A DNA stretch of 64,000 nucleotides from Oceanobacillus salinisoli (lineage in GTDB: Bacteria; Bacillota; Bacilli; Bacillales; Amphibacillaceae), in assembly GCF_009733865.1 (NCBI RefSeq), contig NZ_WOFB01000003.1, positions 1-64,000 of the forward strand, read 5' to 3'. The notes under the pieces are model-generated. The model ran no database searches and had not been told where the DNA came from. It worked only from the letters and a program-made list of their open reading frames with translations. Below, one piece after another: positions 38,201 to 48,075 of the stretch. The number at the start of each line of letters is the position of its first letter. The first letter of the stretch is position 1. A program made the position numbers and the translations under genes.

Positions 38201-39103
38201 ATGGGTGTATATTTAAATAAAGACACAAAAGTAATTGTCCAAGGAATTACTGGCGGAACTGCCAGATTCCATACAAAACAAATGCTTGAATACGGCACGA
38301 AAATTGTTGGAGGCGTGACACCTAAAAAAGGTGGTACAGAAGTAGAAGGAGTACCGGTTTATAATACATTGCAAGAAGCAGTAAATCAAACTGGTGCAAC
38401 GGTTTCTGTTATCTATGTTCCAGCACCATTTGCTGCTGATGCGATTATTGAAGCGGTTGATGCAGAACTGGATTTAGTTATTTGTATAACAGAACATATT
38501 CCGGTGCTTGATATGGTAAAAGTAAGACGTTATATGGAAGGAAAGAAAACAAGATTAATTGGACCAAATTGCCCAGGTGTTATCACTGCAGATGAATGTA
38601 AAGTAGGAATTATGCCTGGTTATATTCATAAAAAAGGTCATATTGGTGTTGTATCTCGTTCAGGAACCTTAACATATGAAGCCGTTCACCAATTATCTGA
38701 AGCAGGTTATGGCCAAACAACTGCTGTTGGTATTGGTGGTGACCCTGTAAATGGAACGAATTTCATCGATGTCCTTCAAGCATTTAATGAAGACCCTGAA
38801 ACAGAGGCAGTAATCATGATAGGTGAAATTGGCGGTACTGCAGAGGAAGAAGCTGCAGAATGGGTGAAGGCAAATATGAACAAACCCGTTGTTGGATTTA
38901 TTGGCGGTGCTACAGCTCCTCCAGGAAAACGCATGGGGCACGCTGGAGCGATCATTTCTGGGGGGAAAGGTACTGCAGCGGAAAAAATCCGTATTATGGA
39001 AGAGTCCGGAATCGCTGTTGCTGATACACCGGCCGTAATTGGTGAGACCATGATCAAAGTTCTACAGGAAAAGGGCCTCGCTGAAAAATGTAAAACCCAC
39101 TAG
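38201..39103 (+). CDS. sucD: Succinyl-CoA synthetase alpha subunit
   Basis: SucD binds CoA and carries the phosphohistidine. The 300 residues show the Rossmann CoA-binding motif [33 protein letters not shown] and the active-site histidine near 247 in [17 protein letters not shown]. It lies 23 bases after sucC with AGAAAGGACG as ribosome-binding site. Confidence 0.98.
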   Translation: MGVYLNKDTKVIVQGITGGTARFHTKQMLEYGTKIVGGVTPKKGGTEVEGVPVYNTLQEAVNQTGATVSVIYVPAPFAADAIIEAVDAELDLVICITEHIPVLDMVKVRRYMEGKKTRLIGPNCPGVITADECKVGIMPGYIHKKGHIGVVSRSGTLTYEAVHQLSEAGYGQTTAVGIGGDPVNGTNFIDVLQAFNEDPETEAVIMIGEIGGTAEEEAAEWVKANMNKPVVGFIGGATAPPGKRMGHAGAIISGGKGTAAEKIRIMEESGIAVADTPAVIGETMIKVLQEKGLAEKCKTH

Positions 39104-39176
39104 AAAGGCGAAAGTACTCGTTTAGCGAATATTGTATAGAAAAGGCCCATTAATTTCCAAATGCAATAATCTTAGT

Positions 39177-39216
39177 AATGGAACCTAAGGGAGTCATCTT
39201 TTAGGTTCCATTTTTT
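39177..39216 (+). terminator. Terminator after sucCD
   Basis: The perfect 12-bp stem AATGGAACCTAA / TTAGGTTCCATT is followed by TTTT. Confidence 0.9.
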
Positions 39217-39316
39217 ACATTAATCTTGTCACTAGTTCTGCCCCATTTGTAAGAAAACATTTACTAAAATACAATCGAATGTGAGTTTTTCTAGTAAGAT
39301 AAGAAAGTATAAATTT

Positions 39317-39424
39317 GCGCTTTGATGTCTAGCACCATCGCCCCGCTTTACGAGGCAACACCGAACCACCTAGCATGGCCAGGCTCAGTCCGTACGTCGC
39401 TAAACGGGCGCTTGCGCTTTTCTA
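39317..39424. repeat. Short GC-rich intergenic repeat ending GCGCTTGCGCTTTTCT
   Basis: This block sits just before dprA in an AT-rich gap. It starts with GTCTAGC and ends with GCGCTTGCGCTTTTCT. I recall similar TGTCTAGC...GGCGCTTGCGC blocks in many Bacillaceae intergenic regions. It is unrelated to the compound repeat copies elsewhere in this window and is a single copy here. Confidence 0.55.
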
Positions 39425-39450
39425 AGACCTAAAAATAAGGACGTGATACT

Positions 39451-40353
39451 ATGGAAAAGATCCGGCTCCGATTAATTCATTTAACTAGATGTCGTGGTGT
39501 AACTAGAAGAGTAATTCGAAAATTCCTCCTTTTTGACTCTACATTAACAAAGATTTATGAATTATCCCCTCTTGAGATTTCAAAAACCTTCTCGATTCCA
39601 CTGAAAAACGCATCATTATTTCATTCAGATTTACATAATTTAAGTGTTAGACAGAGGTTAAAAAGGGATTTAAGCATGTATCAAAACGTCACTATAGTTG
39701 ACGACAACTATCCTCCTGTGTTAAATACAATAAAAGATGCACCACTTGTATTGTATACGATGGGGGATTTTAATTTATTGAGTCATACTCAAATGCTAAG
39801 TGTGATTGGTACAAGAAATCCCTCCACTGAAGCAATAGCGAAAATGGAGTATATTGTAAAGCCATTGGTTAAAGATAACTGGTTCATTGTAAGTGGATTA
39901 GCAAAAGGTATTGACAGTTTTGCACATCATATTGCATTAAGAAATAAAGGTAAAACGGTTGCTGTCGTTGGCAGTGGGTTTCATCATATCTACCCAAAAC
40001 AGAATACCTCTTTATTTCGGCAAATTGCAGAAAATGGTTTAATTATATCGGAATACCCACCAGATATTCCTCCTGCAAAATTTCATTTTCCTGAAAGAAA
40101 TCGGATTATTAGCGGACTTAGCTTTGGAACGCTGGTTATTGAAGCGACGGAAAAAAGTGGTACATTAATCACGGTAGATCAGGCACTTGATCAAGGCAGG
40201 GAAGTTTATGCAGTACCTGGTTCACCATTACTACCTCAAACGAGAGGGTGTCACCGAATGATACAGGAAGGTGCGAAATTAGTTTATTCTTCAGAGGATA
40301 TTCACGAAGATTGGGAAACCCTTTCAAAAATATATGGTAATGCAAAATCGTAA
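39451..40353 (+). CDS. dprA: DNA-processing protein DprA (Smf)
   Basis: DprA loads RecA on incoming single-stranded DNA in natural transformation. The 300 residues have a small N-terminal helical part and the Rossmann-like DprA domain (about 80-290), with VIGTRNPS, VSGLAKGIDSFAHHIAL, VAVVGSGFHHIYPKQN, RNRIISGLS and the AVPG motif near 255. The ATG follows AAGGACGTG. In B. subtilis dprA also follows sucD. Confidence 0.95.
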   Translation: MEKIRLRLIHLTRCRGVTRRVIRKFLLFDSTLTKIYELSPLEISKTFSIPLKNASLFHSDLHNLSVRQRLKRDLSMYQNVTIVDDNYPPVLNTIKDAPLVLYTMGDFNLLSHTQMLSVIGTRNPSTEAIAKMEYIVKPLVKDNWFIVSGLAKGIDSFAHHIALRNKGKTVAVVGSGFHHIYPKQNTSLFRQIAENGLIISEYPPDIPPAKFHFPERNRIISGLSFGTLVIEATEKSGTLITVDQALDQGREVYAVPGSPLLPQTRGCHRMIQEGAKLVYSSEDIHEDWETLSKIYGNAKS

Positions 40354-40556
40354 CATGCGTAAAATATTTAATGTAAATAAAGCAAGTGATCATATAATTA
40401 TAAAACGTTTATATTTATCACAAGAGGAACAGGCAGTAAACACCTGATTGGTTAAGATGTCTTTAGGTTATATCCTTATGGTCAGACAATAAGTAGGGGT
40501 GAGAGACCTCGCCATTGGTTGAGGGTTCATTTTAGTAAGTTATCGTAACAGTATGT
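40354..40556. other. Gene-free stretch after dprA
   Basis: No frame or terminator was recognised. A small stem GGTGAG / CTCGCC (one G-U pair) with an AGAC loop lies near 40498-40513. A/T-rich sequence surrounds it. Confidence 0.3.
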
Positions 40557-40585
40557 TTGACAAATTGAATGTAACTATTTAGTAT
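40557..40585 (+). promoter_or_regulatory. Upstream promoter of topA
   Basis: TTGACA (40557-40562), a 17-base spacer and TAGTAT (40580-40585). It would give a leader of about 165 bases before topA. Confidence 0.6.
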
Positions 40586-40681
40586 TAGTGAAGATTTCTA
40601 ATTTTACAAGTTAGGGAAATTTTAGAAATGATGTATATCGCCGTAATAAAAATTTCAAGGTACCAAGTATGAGAAAAACTC

Positions 40682-40710
40682 TTGAATTCTTGATAAAAGC
40701 AGAATAGAAT
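40682..40710 (+). promoter_or_regulatory. Proximal promoter of topA
   Basis: TTGAAT (40682-40687), a 17-base spacer and TAGAAT (40705-40710), 46 bases before the topA start. Confidence 0.6.
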
Positions 40711-40756
40711 ACTAAGTTTTTCTAAAAATTGTAACCTCATTCTAGGAGGATCTCAC

Positions 40757-42832
40757 ATGAAAGAATATCTAGTAATCGTAGAATCACCTGCTAAAGCGAA
40801 AACCATTGAACGATATTTAGGTAAAAAATACGAAGTAAAAGCATCTATGGGACATATCCGTGACTTGCCAAAAAGTCAGATGGGGGTAAACATAGATGAA
40901 AATTATAAACCAAAATATATAACGATACGCGGTAAAGGTGATGTATTAAAAGAACTACGTAAATCAGCCAAGAAGGCTAAAAAAGTATACCTCGCAGCCG
41001 ACCCGGACCGTGAAGGGGAAGCGATTGCTTGGCATCTGGCACATATATTGGATGTTGACGAGAATTCCGAATGCCGCGTCGTTTTTAATGAAATTACAAA
41101 GGATGCGATTAAGGAATCTTTTAAGCATCCACGCACCATTGATATTGATTTAGTCGATGCCCAGCAAGCAAGGCGTATATTAGATCGTTTAGTTGGTTAT
41201 AATATCAGTCCTTTATTGTGGAAAAAAGTGAAAAAAGGTTTAAGCGCAGGTCGTGTACAGTCTGTTGCTATGAAATTAATTTTGGACCGTGAAAAGGAAA
41301 TTGAGAACTTTAAACCGGAAGAATACTGGTCAATCGAAGCGGAGTTTCTAAAAGAGGATGCTGTATTTGAAGGATCCTTCTATGGCATCCATGGAAAGAA
41401 ACAGGAATTAAAGACAGAAAATGATGTAAAAGAAATTATAAATAAATTAGATAAGCAATTTTCTGTAGATAAAGTGACCAAAAGAGAAAGGAAAAGAAAT
41501 CCAGCCCAACCATTTATTACTTCATCTCTTCAACAGGAAGCTGCAAGGAAGTTAAATTTCAGAGCAAGAAAAACGATGATGGTTGCACAACAGCTATATG
41601 AAGGGATAGATCTTGGCAAAAAGGCTGGTGGGATTACCGGTTTAATTACTTATATGCGTACAGATTCCACCAGGATTTCTGATACAGCAAAAGCAGAATC
41701 CTATGATTATATTGTTGAAAATTTCGGAGAAGAATACTTGGGTACAAGTAAACCGAAAAAAAAGAACGAGGCAGCTCAAGATGCACATGAGGCTATTCGG
41801 CCGACGTCCATTCATCGGGATCCGAAATCGCTGAAAGATGTTCTATCCAGAGACCAGTACAGGTTGTATAAATTAATATGGGAACGTTTTTTGGCGAGCC
41901 AAATGGCCCCAGCAATAATGGACACTATGACAGTTCATTTGCTGAATAATAACATTGAATTTCGAGCAACAGGTTCAAAGATTAAGTTTAAAGGGTTTAT
42001 GAAAGTTTATATTGAAGGAACAGATGATAATAAAAAGGTTGAAGATAAATTACTACCCCATCTAGAAAAAGGGATGGTCGTTGATTCCAAAGAAATCATA
42101 CCTAATCAGCATTTCACACAGCCACCACCAAGATTTACCGAGGCAAGATTGGTACGTACGATGGAAGAATTGGGAATTGGCAGACCGTCAACTTATGCTC
42201 CAACTTTGGATACCATACAGCGCCGTGGGTATGTTACGCTTGATAATAAACGTTTTATACCGACGGAACTTGGTACAATTGTAACGGAGCTGCTTGAAGA
42301 GTTTTTTCCAGAAATAATTGATGTGGACTTCACCGTTAAAATGGAAGGTGATTTAGATTCCATTGAAGAGGGCAAACGCAATTGGGTGACAATCATTGAT
42401 GAATTTTATCAAGGTTTTCATAAACGGTTAGAAAAAGCGGAACAAGAAATGGAAAAAATAGAAATTAAAGACGAACCTGCTGGTATTGACTGTGAAGAAT
42501 GTGGACATGAAATGGTGTATAAAATGGGCAGATATGGGAAGTTTTTAGCTTGTTCCAATTTCCCGGATTGCAGAAATACGAAGCCAATACTAAAAGAAAT
42601 TGGTGTGAAATGTCCTAAATGTAAAGAGGGAAATGTGGTAGAACGTAAATCAAAAAAACGAAGAACTTTTTATGGCTGTGATCAATTTCCTGATTGTGAT
42701 TTCGTTTCCTGGGATAAACCAATAGCCAGACCATGTCCAAAATGTGAATCTTTGCTTGTTGAAAAGAAAAATAAAAAAGGAACACAAGTACAGTGTACCA
42801 ATTGTGATTATAAAGAAGAAGCTCAAAATTAA
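40757..42832 (+). CDS. topA: DNA topoisomerase I
   Basis: TopA relaxes negative supercoils. The 691 residues have a TOPRIM domain ([29 protein letters not shown]), the core with active-site Tyr near 299 in [14 protein letters not shown], and three C-terminal tetracysteine zinc ribbons (from about 575: CEECGHEM...C..C, CPKC...C..C, CPKC...C..C). TAGGAGGATC precedes the ATG. Two tandem promoters lie upstream. trmFO, the usual next gene, is absent. Confidence 0.97.
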   Translation: MKEYLVIVESPAKAKTIERYLGKKYEVKASMGHIRDLPKSQMGVNIDENYKPKYITIRGKGDVLKELRKSAKKAKKVYLAADPDREGEAIAWHLAHILDVDENSECRVVFNEITKDAIKESFKHPRTIDIDLVDAQQARRILDRLVGYNISPLLWKKVKKGLSAGRVQSVAMKLILDREKEIENFKPEEYWSIEAEFLKEDAVFEGSFYGIHGKKQELKTENDVKEIINKLDKQFSVDKVTKRERKRNPAQPFITSSLQQEAARKLNFRARKTMMVAQQLYEGIDLGKKAGGITGLITYMRTDSTRISDTAKAESYDYIVENFGEEYLGTSKPKKKNEAAQDAHEAIRPTSIHRDPKSLKDVLSRDQYRLYKLIWERFLASQMAPAIMDTMTVHLLNNNIEFRATGSKIKFKGFMKVYIEGTDDNKKVEDKLLPHLEKGMVVDSKEIIPNQHFTQPPPRFTEARLVRTMEELGIGRPSTYAPTLDTIQRRGYVTLDNKRFIPTELGTIVTELLEEFFPEIIDVDFTVKMEGDLDSIEEGKRNWVTIIDEFYQGFHKRLEKAEQEMEKIEIKDEPAGIDCEECGHEMVYKMGRYGKFLACSNFPDCRNTKPILKEIGVKCPKCKEGNVVERKSKKRRTFYGCDQFPDCDFVSWDKPIARPCPKCESLLVEKKNKKGTQVQCTNCDYKEEAQN

Positions 42833-42835
42833 CCC

Positions 42836-42868
42836 ATGGCTGCTTACCTTTAGGGGTAAGCAGCCATT
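42836..42868 (+). terminator. Strong hairpin after topA
   Basis: The perfect 13-bp stem ATGGCTGCTTACC / GGTAAGCAGCCAT starts 4 bases after the stop. Only TTT follows, so it may act as an mRNA 3'-end stabiliser or a weak terminator. Confidence 0.7.
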
Positions 42869-42899
42869 TGAGGTAAGGTTTCTTTCAAAGTTTATTTTA

Positions 42900-43385
42900 A
42901 CTAAAGGCTGCTTTCTAAAGGATTGTTGCCTTTTAAAGTAAAATTTTATTTACGCATTTTATATAGGCTGCAAATATATTTAGTTTGAGATAATACTACC
43001 GCTGCGAAATACACTACGCGCACCTTAGGGCGGCTGGTGAGCCTCCTCGTGCTGTCTTCTTTAGGGGTCTCACCGATGCCTCTTTTCACGCAGGAGTCTC
43101 CGTGTATTTCCTCCGCTAGTTTGGTGCTTTTGGCTTTCTAGCATGTGATTATGCTATAAAATATACTCTACCACTATTAAGATGGTGATTGCAGCGGAGG
43201 GCAGTCGACTCCTGCGGGAATAGCACGTGTCCAGACCTGAGCAGGAAGTGGTTTTCTTCCGAGGAGGCTGAGGCCGTGCCCTAAGGTCCGCAACTGCCCG
43301 GAGCGGAAATCAACATAGCACCCATCCCATCAGACATTTATTCTTAATTAAGTTAGTCAGGAGTTTATATCAATTGTGAAGGACT
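42900..43385. repeat. Compound repeat, copy C (topA-xerC gap)
   Basis: Two inverted modules as in copy B. Module C1 (about 43006-43110, minus sense) has GAAATACAC / GTGTATTTC ends and shares the CGCGCACCTTAGGGCG and GAGCCTCCTCGTGCTGTC blocks with B1. Module C2 (about 43191-43315, plus sense) has GGGCAGT / ACTGCCC ends and shares GGGAATAGCACG and CCAGACCTGAGCAG with B2. The flanks have ATTGTTGCC near 42923 on the left and GAGTTTATATCAATTG near 43361-43376 on the right. It lies where trmFO is found in B. subtilis. Confidence 0.78.
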
Positions 43386-43547
43386 AGAGGGAGCTAACAT
43401 ATGAGAAGAGCCTTTCTTAAAAGTTGAAACGAAAATTTTTAGAAAAAAGGAATACCTTTTATTGAATTTGGTTATAAAAGTAATAGTACTTTTATTCACA
43501 AAATTTTCACTGTATCTCCTATTTATAAAAAAATGAATAATATATCG

Positions 43548-43577
43548 TTGACTTCTTAAATTATAATCGTTATAATT
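43548..43577 (+). promoter_or_regulatory. Promoter with overlapping PerR/Fur-like operator, no gene directly downstream
   Basis: TTGACT (43548-43553), a 17-base spacer and TATAAT (43571-43576). The inverted repeat AATTATAA-TCG-TTATAATT (43559-43577) covers the -10 and matches the PerR box TTATAATNATTATAA at all but one position of 15. No frame with a ribosome-binding site follows before xerC at 43761. Confidence 0.55.
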
Positions 43578-43625
43578 ACGCATTGGTGAGGTAGTAATTG
43601 TTTAATACATAAATTAACAAATTGC

Positions 43626-43653
43626 GTGACAAATCAAATAATTATGCTATAAT
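43626..43653 (+). promoter_or_regulatory. Promoter candidate for xerC-hslVU-codY
   Basis: GTGACA (43626-43631), a 16-base spacer and TATAAT (43648-43653). Confidence 0.5.
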
Positions 43654-43703
43654 AAATTTGAGTGGCTACGATTCAGAATTTTGTTGCAATTTTGTTAAAT
43701 TTA

Positions 43704-43732
43704 TTGCATGGAAAAATTTTGTATGATATGAT
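43704..43732 (+). promoter_or_regulatory. Second promoter candidate for xerC-hslVU-codY
   Basis: TTGCAT (43704-43709), a 17-base spacer and TATGAT (43727-43732), close to the xerC start. Confidence 0.5.
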
Positions 43733-43760
43733 TTTATAGCTGGTGGGTGAAGGGGATGTT

Positions 43761-44672
43761 ATGATGCGTCAAATCGCTGAATATTCTAAGTTATTCATGG
43801 AGTATTTGCAGATCGAAAAAAATGTTTCCCCATATACAACTAAGTTTTATCAACAGGACATTGAAATTTTTTTTGCCTTTTTAAAGCAGGAATTAGTTGA
43901 GGATTTGACAGACGTGGATTCAAGAACAGTACGATTATTTCTTACTCATCTTTATGACAAACAACTTAGCAGAAAATCAGTTTCAAGGAAAATTTCGTCT
44001 CTCAGAAGCTTTTTTAAATTTATGGAAAGACAAGAAATTGTTTCAAGTAATCCATTTATTCAAATTATGCTTCCAAAAACGGATAAACCAGTCCCTACCT
44101 TTCTATATAAAGAAGAGATAGAAAAGCTGTTCGAGGTCAGCGATACGACAGATCCACTGGGGCAACGCGACCAGGCGCTGATTGAAACCCTATATGGAAC
44201 CGGTATTCGAATAAGTGAATGTCAAGGCCTAAGATTAGGGGATATTGATTTTTCAATTGGAACAATGTTTATTCGCGGTAAGGGCAACAAAGAGCGTTAC
44301 GTCCCTTTTGGAAGGTTTGCTGAAATCGCTCTGGAGACCTACATAAATGAAGGTAGGGCTAAGCTGTTAGAAAAGTCCAATTCCGATACAGATGCCGTTT
44401 TTTTAAATTCAAGGGGTACTCCATTAACGGCTAGAGGAATGCGACTGATACTAAACAAGATGGTAGAAAAAGCGGCTTTAACTATACATGTTCATCCGCA
44501 TAAACTGCGTCATACATTTGCTACTCATATGCTTAATGAGGGTGCAGATTTACGAATAGTACAGGAGTTGCTTGGGCATGAGAATTTATCTTCCACGCAA
44601 ATTTATACACATGTAACCAAAGATTTCTTGCGTGATGTATATATGAAAAGTCATCCGCGTGCGAAAGATTAA
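43761..44672 (+). CDS. xerC: Tyrosine recombinase XerC (CodV)
   Basis: XerC with XerD resolves chromosome dimers at dif. The 303 residues have an N-terminal SAM-like domain (about 1-90) and a catalytic domain with Arg in GTGIRISE, the K in the beta-hairpin GKGNKER, HKLRHTFATH, the LLGHENLSSTQIYTHV box and the Tyr nucleophile. Start ATG 43761 follows GAAGGGG; an upstream in-frame GTG (43743) lies before it. It heads the xerC-hslV-hslU-codY operon as in B. subtilis. Confidence 0.95.
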   Translation: MMRQIAEYSKLFMEYLQIEKNVSPYTTKFYQQDIEIFFAFLKQELVEDLTDVDSRTVRLFLTHLYDKQLSRKSVSRKISSLRSFFKFMERQEIVSSNPFIQIMLPKTDKPVPTFLYKEEIEKLFEVSDTTDPLGQRDQALIETLYGTGIRISECQGLRLGDIDFSIGTMFIRGKGNKERYVPFGRFAEIALETYINEGRAKLLEKSNSDTDAVFLNSRGTPLTARGMRLILNKMVEKAALTIHVHPHKLRHTFATHMLNEGADLRIVQELLGHENLSSTQIYTHVTKDFLRDVYMKSHPRAKD

Positions 44673-44702
44673 GTGATTAGTATCGTATTTGAGGTGAAAC
44701 AT

Positions 44703-45248
44703 ATGACGAATGAGATGCATGCGACAACTATATTTGCTATTCAGCATAATGGTCAGTGCGCCATGAGTGGTGATGGTCAGGTGACATTGGGAAATGCTGT
44801 AGTGATGAAACATAAAGCCAAAAAGGTAAGGCGCTTATTCAATGGTCAGGTATTGGCCGGTTTTGCCGGTTCGGTTGCTGATGCTTTTACATTGTTTGAA
44901 AAGTTTGAAGGGAAATTGCAATCTTTTAATGGTAACCTCACACGTGCTTCTGTTGAATTGGCGAAAGAATGGCGTAGTGATAAGGTTCTAAGAAAATTAG
45001 AAGCTATGCTTATCGTCATGAATAAGGAACAAATGTATTTAGTCTCAGGTACTGGAGAGGTTATTGAGCCTGATGATGGAATTCTTGCAATTGGCTCAGG
45101 TGGTAACTATGCGCTGAGCGCTGGCAGAGCTTTAGTTAGACATTCCAAGGAGTTATCTGCTAAAGAAATTGCCCAGTCAGCTTTAGAAATTGCTGGTGAA
45201 ATTTGTGTATACACGAATGATCAAATTACTTTAGAAGTACTTGAATAA
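44703..45248 (+). CDS. hslV: ATP-dependent protease subunit HslV (ClpQ)
   Basis: HslV is the proteolytic core of the HslUV (CodWX) protease. It has 181 residues, the same as B. subtilis ClpQ. ATG 44703 follows GAGGTGAA and gives [15 protein letters not shown], so Thr2 would be the N-terminal nucleophile after Met removal. B. subtilis ClpQ starts MSSFHATTIF, with Ser. The core motifs [20 protein letters not shown] and [14 protein letters not shown] are present. A longer frame upstream (44673) would bury the nucleophile. Confidence 0.96.
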   Translation: MTNEMHATTIFAIQHNGQCAMSGDGQVTLGNAVVMKHKAKKVRRLFNGQVLAGFAGSVADAFTLFEKFEGKLQSFNGNLTRASVELAKEWRSDKVLRKLEAMLIVMNKEQMYLVSGTGEVIEPDDGILAIGSGGNYALSAGRALVRHSKELSAKEIAQSALEIAGEICVYTNDQITLEVLE

Positions 45249-45267
45249 AAGGAGGTCTATCTAAAGC

Positions 45268-46659
45268 ATGAGTATCAGCTATACTCCCAGACAAATAGTG
45301 GACCAATTAGATAAATATATTGTGGGACAGAAAAATGCTAAGAAGTCTGTAGCAATTGCTTTACGGAATCGATATAGAAGAATGCAATTGGATGATTCCC
45401 TGAAAGATGAAATTGTACCCAAAAATATTTTAATGATCGGCCCAACTGGTGTAGGTAAAACAGAAATTGCAAGGAGATTGGCAAAACTGGTTGGTGCTCC
45501 CTTTGTAAAAGTAGAAGCAACGAAATTCACCGAAGTTGGTTATGTTGGCCGGGATGTTGAGTCGATGATTCGAGATTTGGTTGAAATGTCCATTAGAATG
45601 GTCAAGGAAGAAAAGATGAATGAAGTTAAAGACCAAGCGGAAAAAGAGGCTAATCGAAAGCTTGTTAAACTTCTTCTCCCTCAAGCAAAAAAACAAACAA
45701 ATGTAAAAAATCCTTTTGAAATGCTATTTTCAAATAATGTCACAGAAGAGGAAGACAGTGACAATGAGAAGGATGAAGAGGTAATAAGTGAAAAAAGGCG
45801 GATGGAACAAAAGCTGGCACTAGGTGAATTGGAAGACCATATGGTGACAGTGGAGATGGAAGAAGTTCCCCCATCCATGTTTGACATGTTGCAAGGTTCG
45901 GGTATGGAACATATGGGAATGAATATGCAGGATGTTTTTGGACAATTTATGCCAACGAAGAAAAAGAAGCGGAAATTACCTGTTTCAGAAGCAAGAAAAG
46001 TTTTAACCGGGCAGGAAGCACAGAAGTTAGTGGATATGGAAGAAGCTGCACAAGAAGCTATTGAACTTGCCGAACAATCTGGCATTGTTTTCATTGATGA
46101 GATTGATAAGGTGGTTGGAAAAGACAATAGTTCAGCAAATGTTTCCAGAGAAGGTGTACAGCGTGACATCTTACCAATTGTCGAAGGTTCTACCATTATG
46201 ACAAAGCATGGTGCAGTAAAGACGGATCATATGCTGTTTGTCGCGGCAGGAGCTTTTCATATGGCAAAACCATCTGATTTGATTCCGGAGCTTCAAGGCC
46301 GATTTCCAATTCGAGTAGAATTAGAAAAATTATCTGTCGAAGATTTTAAACGGATTTTAACCGAACCTTCTAACGCGTTAATCAAGCAATATCAGGCCTT
46401 ATTGAAAACAGAAGGTATAAATGTAGTATTTACTGACGAAGCTATAGTAAGACTGGCAGAAATTGCATATCAGGTTAATCAGGATACAGATAATATTGGA
46501 GCGAGAAGGCTTCATACTATACTGGAAAAACTACTCGAGGATTTATCATTTGAAGCACCAGACGTAACAATGGAAGAGATAAAAATCACTCCTAGTTATG
46601 TTGACGAGAAACTGAAATCTATCGCTCAAAACAAAGATTTAAGTCAATTTATACTATAA
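45268..46659 (+). CDS. hslU: HslU (ClpY) ATPase subunit of HslUV protease
   Basis: HslU unfolds substrates and feeds them to HslV. The 463-residue AAA+ protein has [16 protein letters not shown], Walker [14 protein letters not shown], the pore-loop GYVGRD, a variable acidic I domain (about 110-240), Walker [12 protein letters not shown], and [15 protein letters not shown] (sensor 2). AAAGGAGG precedes the ATG 19 bases after hslV. Confidence 0.97.
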   Translation: MSISYTPRQIVDQLDKYIVGQKNAKKSVAIALRNRYRRMQLDDSLKDEIVPKNILMIGPTGVGKTEIARRLAKLVGAPFVKVEATKFTEVGYVGRDVESMIRDLVEMSIRMVKEEKMNEVKDQAEKEANRKLVKLLLPQAKKQTNVKNPFEMLFSNNVTEEEDSDNEKDEEVISEKRRMEQKLALGELEDHMVTVEMEEVPPSMFDMLQGSGMEHMGMNMQDVFGQFMPTKKKKRKLPVSEARKVLTGQEAQKLVDMEEAAQEAIELAEQSGIVFIDEIDKVVGKDNSSANVSREGVQRDILPIVEGSTIMTKHGAVKTDHMLFVAAGAFHMAKPSDLIPELQGRFPIRVELEKLSVEDFKRILTEPSNALIKQYQALLKTEGINVVFTDEAIVRLAEIAYQVNQDTDNIGARRLHTILEKLLEDLSFEAPDVTMEEIKITPSYVDEKLKSIAQNKDLSQFIL

Positions 46660-46687
46660 TGTTTAAGAAATGAAATGGAGGATTATA

Positions 46688-47467
46688 ATGAAACTTTTAG
46701 ATCGAGCTAGAAAAATTAATGCAATGTTACAAAAAGCAACTGGGAAATCTGTAAACTTCAATGATATGTCTGCGTCATTAAGAGATGTAATTGGAGGAAA
46801 TGTATACATCTTAAGCAGAAGAGGAAAATTATTAGGATTTGCAGTAAATCAGGAAATTGAAAATGATCGAATGAAACAAATGCTGGAAGAAAGACGATTT
46901 CCAGAAGAATATACACAAGGTCTTTTTAACATTCATGAAACGACTGCTAATCTGGATATAGACAGTCAATATTCTGTGTTCCCTGTGGAAAACAAAGAAT
47001 TGTTCCAAGATGCTTTAACTACCGTTGTACCTATTATAGGTGGTGGAGACCGTTTAGGAACATTAATTCTTGGAAGAGTTAATAATAGCTTTAATGATGA
47101 TGATTTACTCCTTGCTGAATATGGTGCAACGGTAGTAGGAATGGAAATTCTTCACGAAAAAACAGAAGAAATTGAAATGGAAGCTAGAAGTAAAGCGGTG
47201 GTGCAGATGGCCATTAGCTCTCTCTCTTACAGTGAATTAGAGGCAATTGATCACATTTTTGAAGAGTTAAATGGAAACGAAGGACTGCTTGTTGCAAGTA
47301 AAATTGCAGACAGAGTAGGTATCACTCGATCCGTTATTGTAAATGCTTTACGAAAATTAGAAAGTGCTGGTGTCATTGAATCACGTTCATTAGGAATGAA
47401 AGGTACTTATATTAAAGTGCTAAACGATAAATTCTTAGTGGAGCTTGATAAATTACGTTCCAGATAA
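46688..47467 (+). CDS. codY: GTP-sensing global regulator CodY
   Basis: CodY represses nutrient-limitation genes when GTP and branched-chain amino acids are plentiful. It has exactly the usual 259 residues. An N-terminal GAF domain (about 1-155) begins [17 protein letters not shown] winged helix-turn-helix domain includes [37 protein letters not shown] 46688 follows TGGAGG. CodY represses fla/che in B. subtilis, and the flagellar block follows after a 1.28-kb gap. Confidence 0.98.
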   Translation: MKLLDRARKINAMLQKATGKSVNFNDMSASLRDVIGGNVYILSRRGKLLGFAVNQEIENDRMKQMLEERRFPEEYTQGLFNIHETTANLDIDSQYSVFPVENKELFQDALTTVVPIIGGGDRLGTLILGRVNNSFNDDDLLLAEYGATVVGMEILHEKTEEIEMEARSKAVVQMAISSLSYSELEAIDHIFEELNGNEGLLVASKIADRVGITRSVIVNALRKLESAGVIESRSLGMKGTYIKVLNDKFLVELDKLRSR

Positions 47468-47502
47468 GTAACAAACTACAGGCTATTACCAAAGTGTTTT
47501 AT

Positions 47503-47566
47503 TTAAAAAAATCCGAACTAACTAAATTCTTCAGTTGAAGATTAAAGTTAGTTCGGATTTTTCTTT
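47503..47566 (+). terminator. Terminator after codY
   Basis: AAATCCGAACTAACT pairs with AGTTAGTTCGGATTT around a loop that itself contains CTTCAGTTGAAG. A T-rich tract follows. Confidence 0.88.
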
Positions 47567-47569
47567 ATA

Positions 47570-48075
47570 TAGGGATGTTTCCTAAAGGGTTATTGCCCTT
47601 TGCAGAAAAACTTTATTTCGAATTTGATATAAACTTTGAACTAATGAAAATTCCCATCGTGATGCTCTCGCTTATTCTAATGATGAAAGCGTGCTTCATC
47701 TGCTCCGGGAGAATACTTACGGTTCGTGGGCACGACCTAAAGCCTAATCAAGGAAAACCGTAAGTGCGCCTCTAGTCTTCTATTAACGCTCCGTAGTAGG
47801 CTTCCTCGGCGCAAGAGAACAAAGGAGATTACTCAAGTAGTACCCGCGCTGCTAAAGTCTAGACACGAGTGATAAATGCCATCTAATGGTTGATATCCCG
47901 CATACACTGGTTGAAATGAGCTTTCTTTGTGTTGATATTTTGCACAACGGTCGACATCTGCTTCTTTATGGTCACCCGCGGAAGTCGTAATGTATTTCCT
48001 GTAGCCGTAGTATTATCCCGAATTAAACTAATTCGCATTCTATATAAATTCCATAACAACAAATTTAGCGAACAG
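47570..48075. repeat. Compound repeat, copy D (codY-flgB gap)
   Basis: Left edge carries TTTCCTAAAGGGTTATTGCC and ATTTGATATAAACT. Positions 47608-47853 are a close inverted copy of 33742-33994 (I estimate close to 90% identity by eye), including GGTCGTGCCCACGAACCG read on the minus strand. The right end near 48033-48062 has CTATATAAATTCC and ACAAATTTAGCGAA, like the right end of copy B. A degraded module (GTAATGTATTTCC) lies near 47988-48000. Confidence 0.78.

Noticed and set aside
40354-40756. Riboswitch or T-box before topA
   Set aside because: No T-box sequence, no terminator hairpin and no known aptamer core were seen; promoters explain part of the gap.
42744-42941. 65-codon frame across the topA end
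   Set aside because: Out-of-frame reading of topA and its terminator hairpin.
43365-43583. 72-codon minus-strand frame overlapping the PerR-like box
   Set aside because: AT-rich low-complexity product and no ribosome-binding site.
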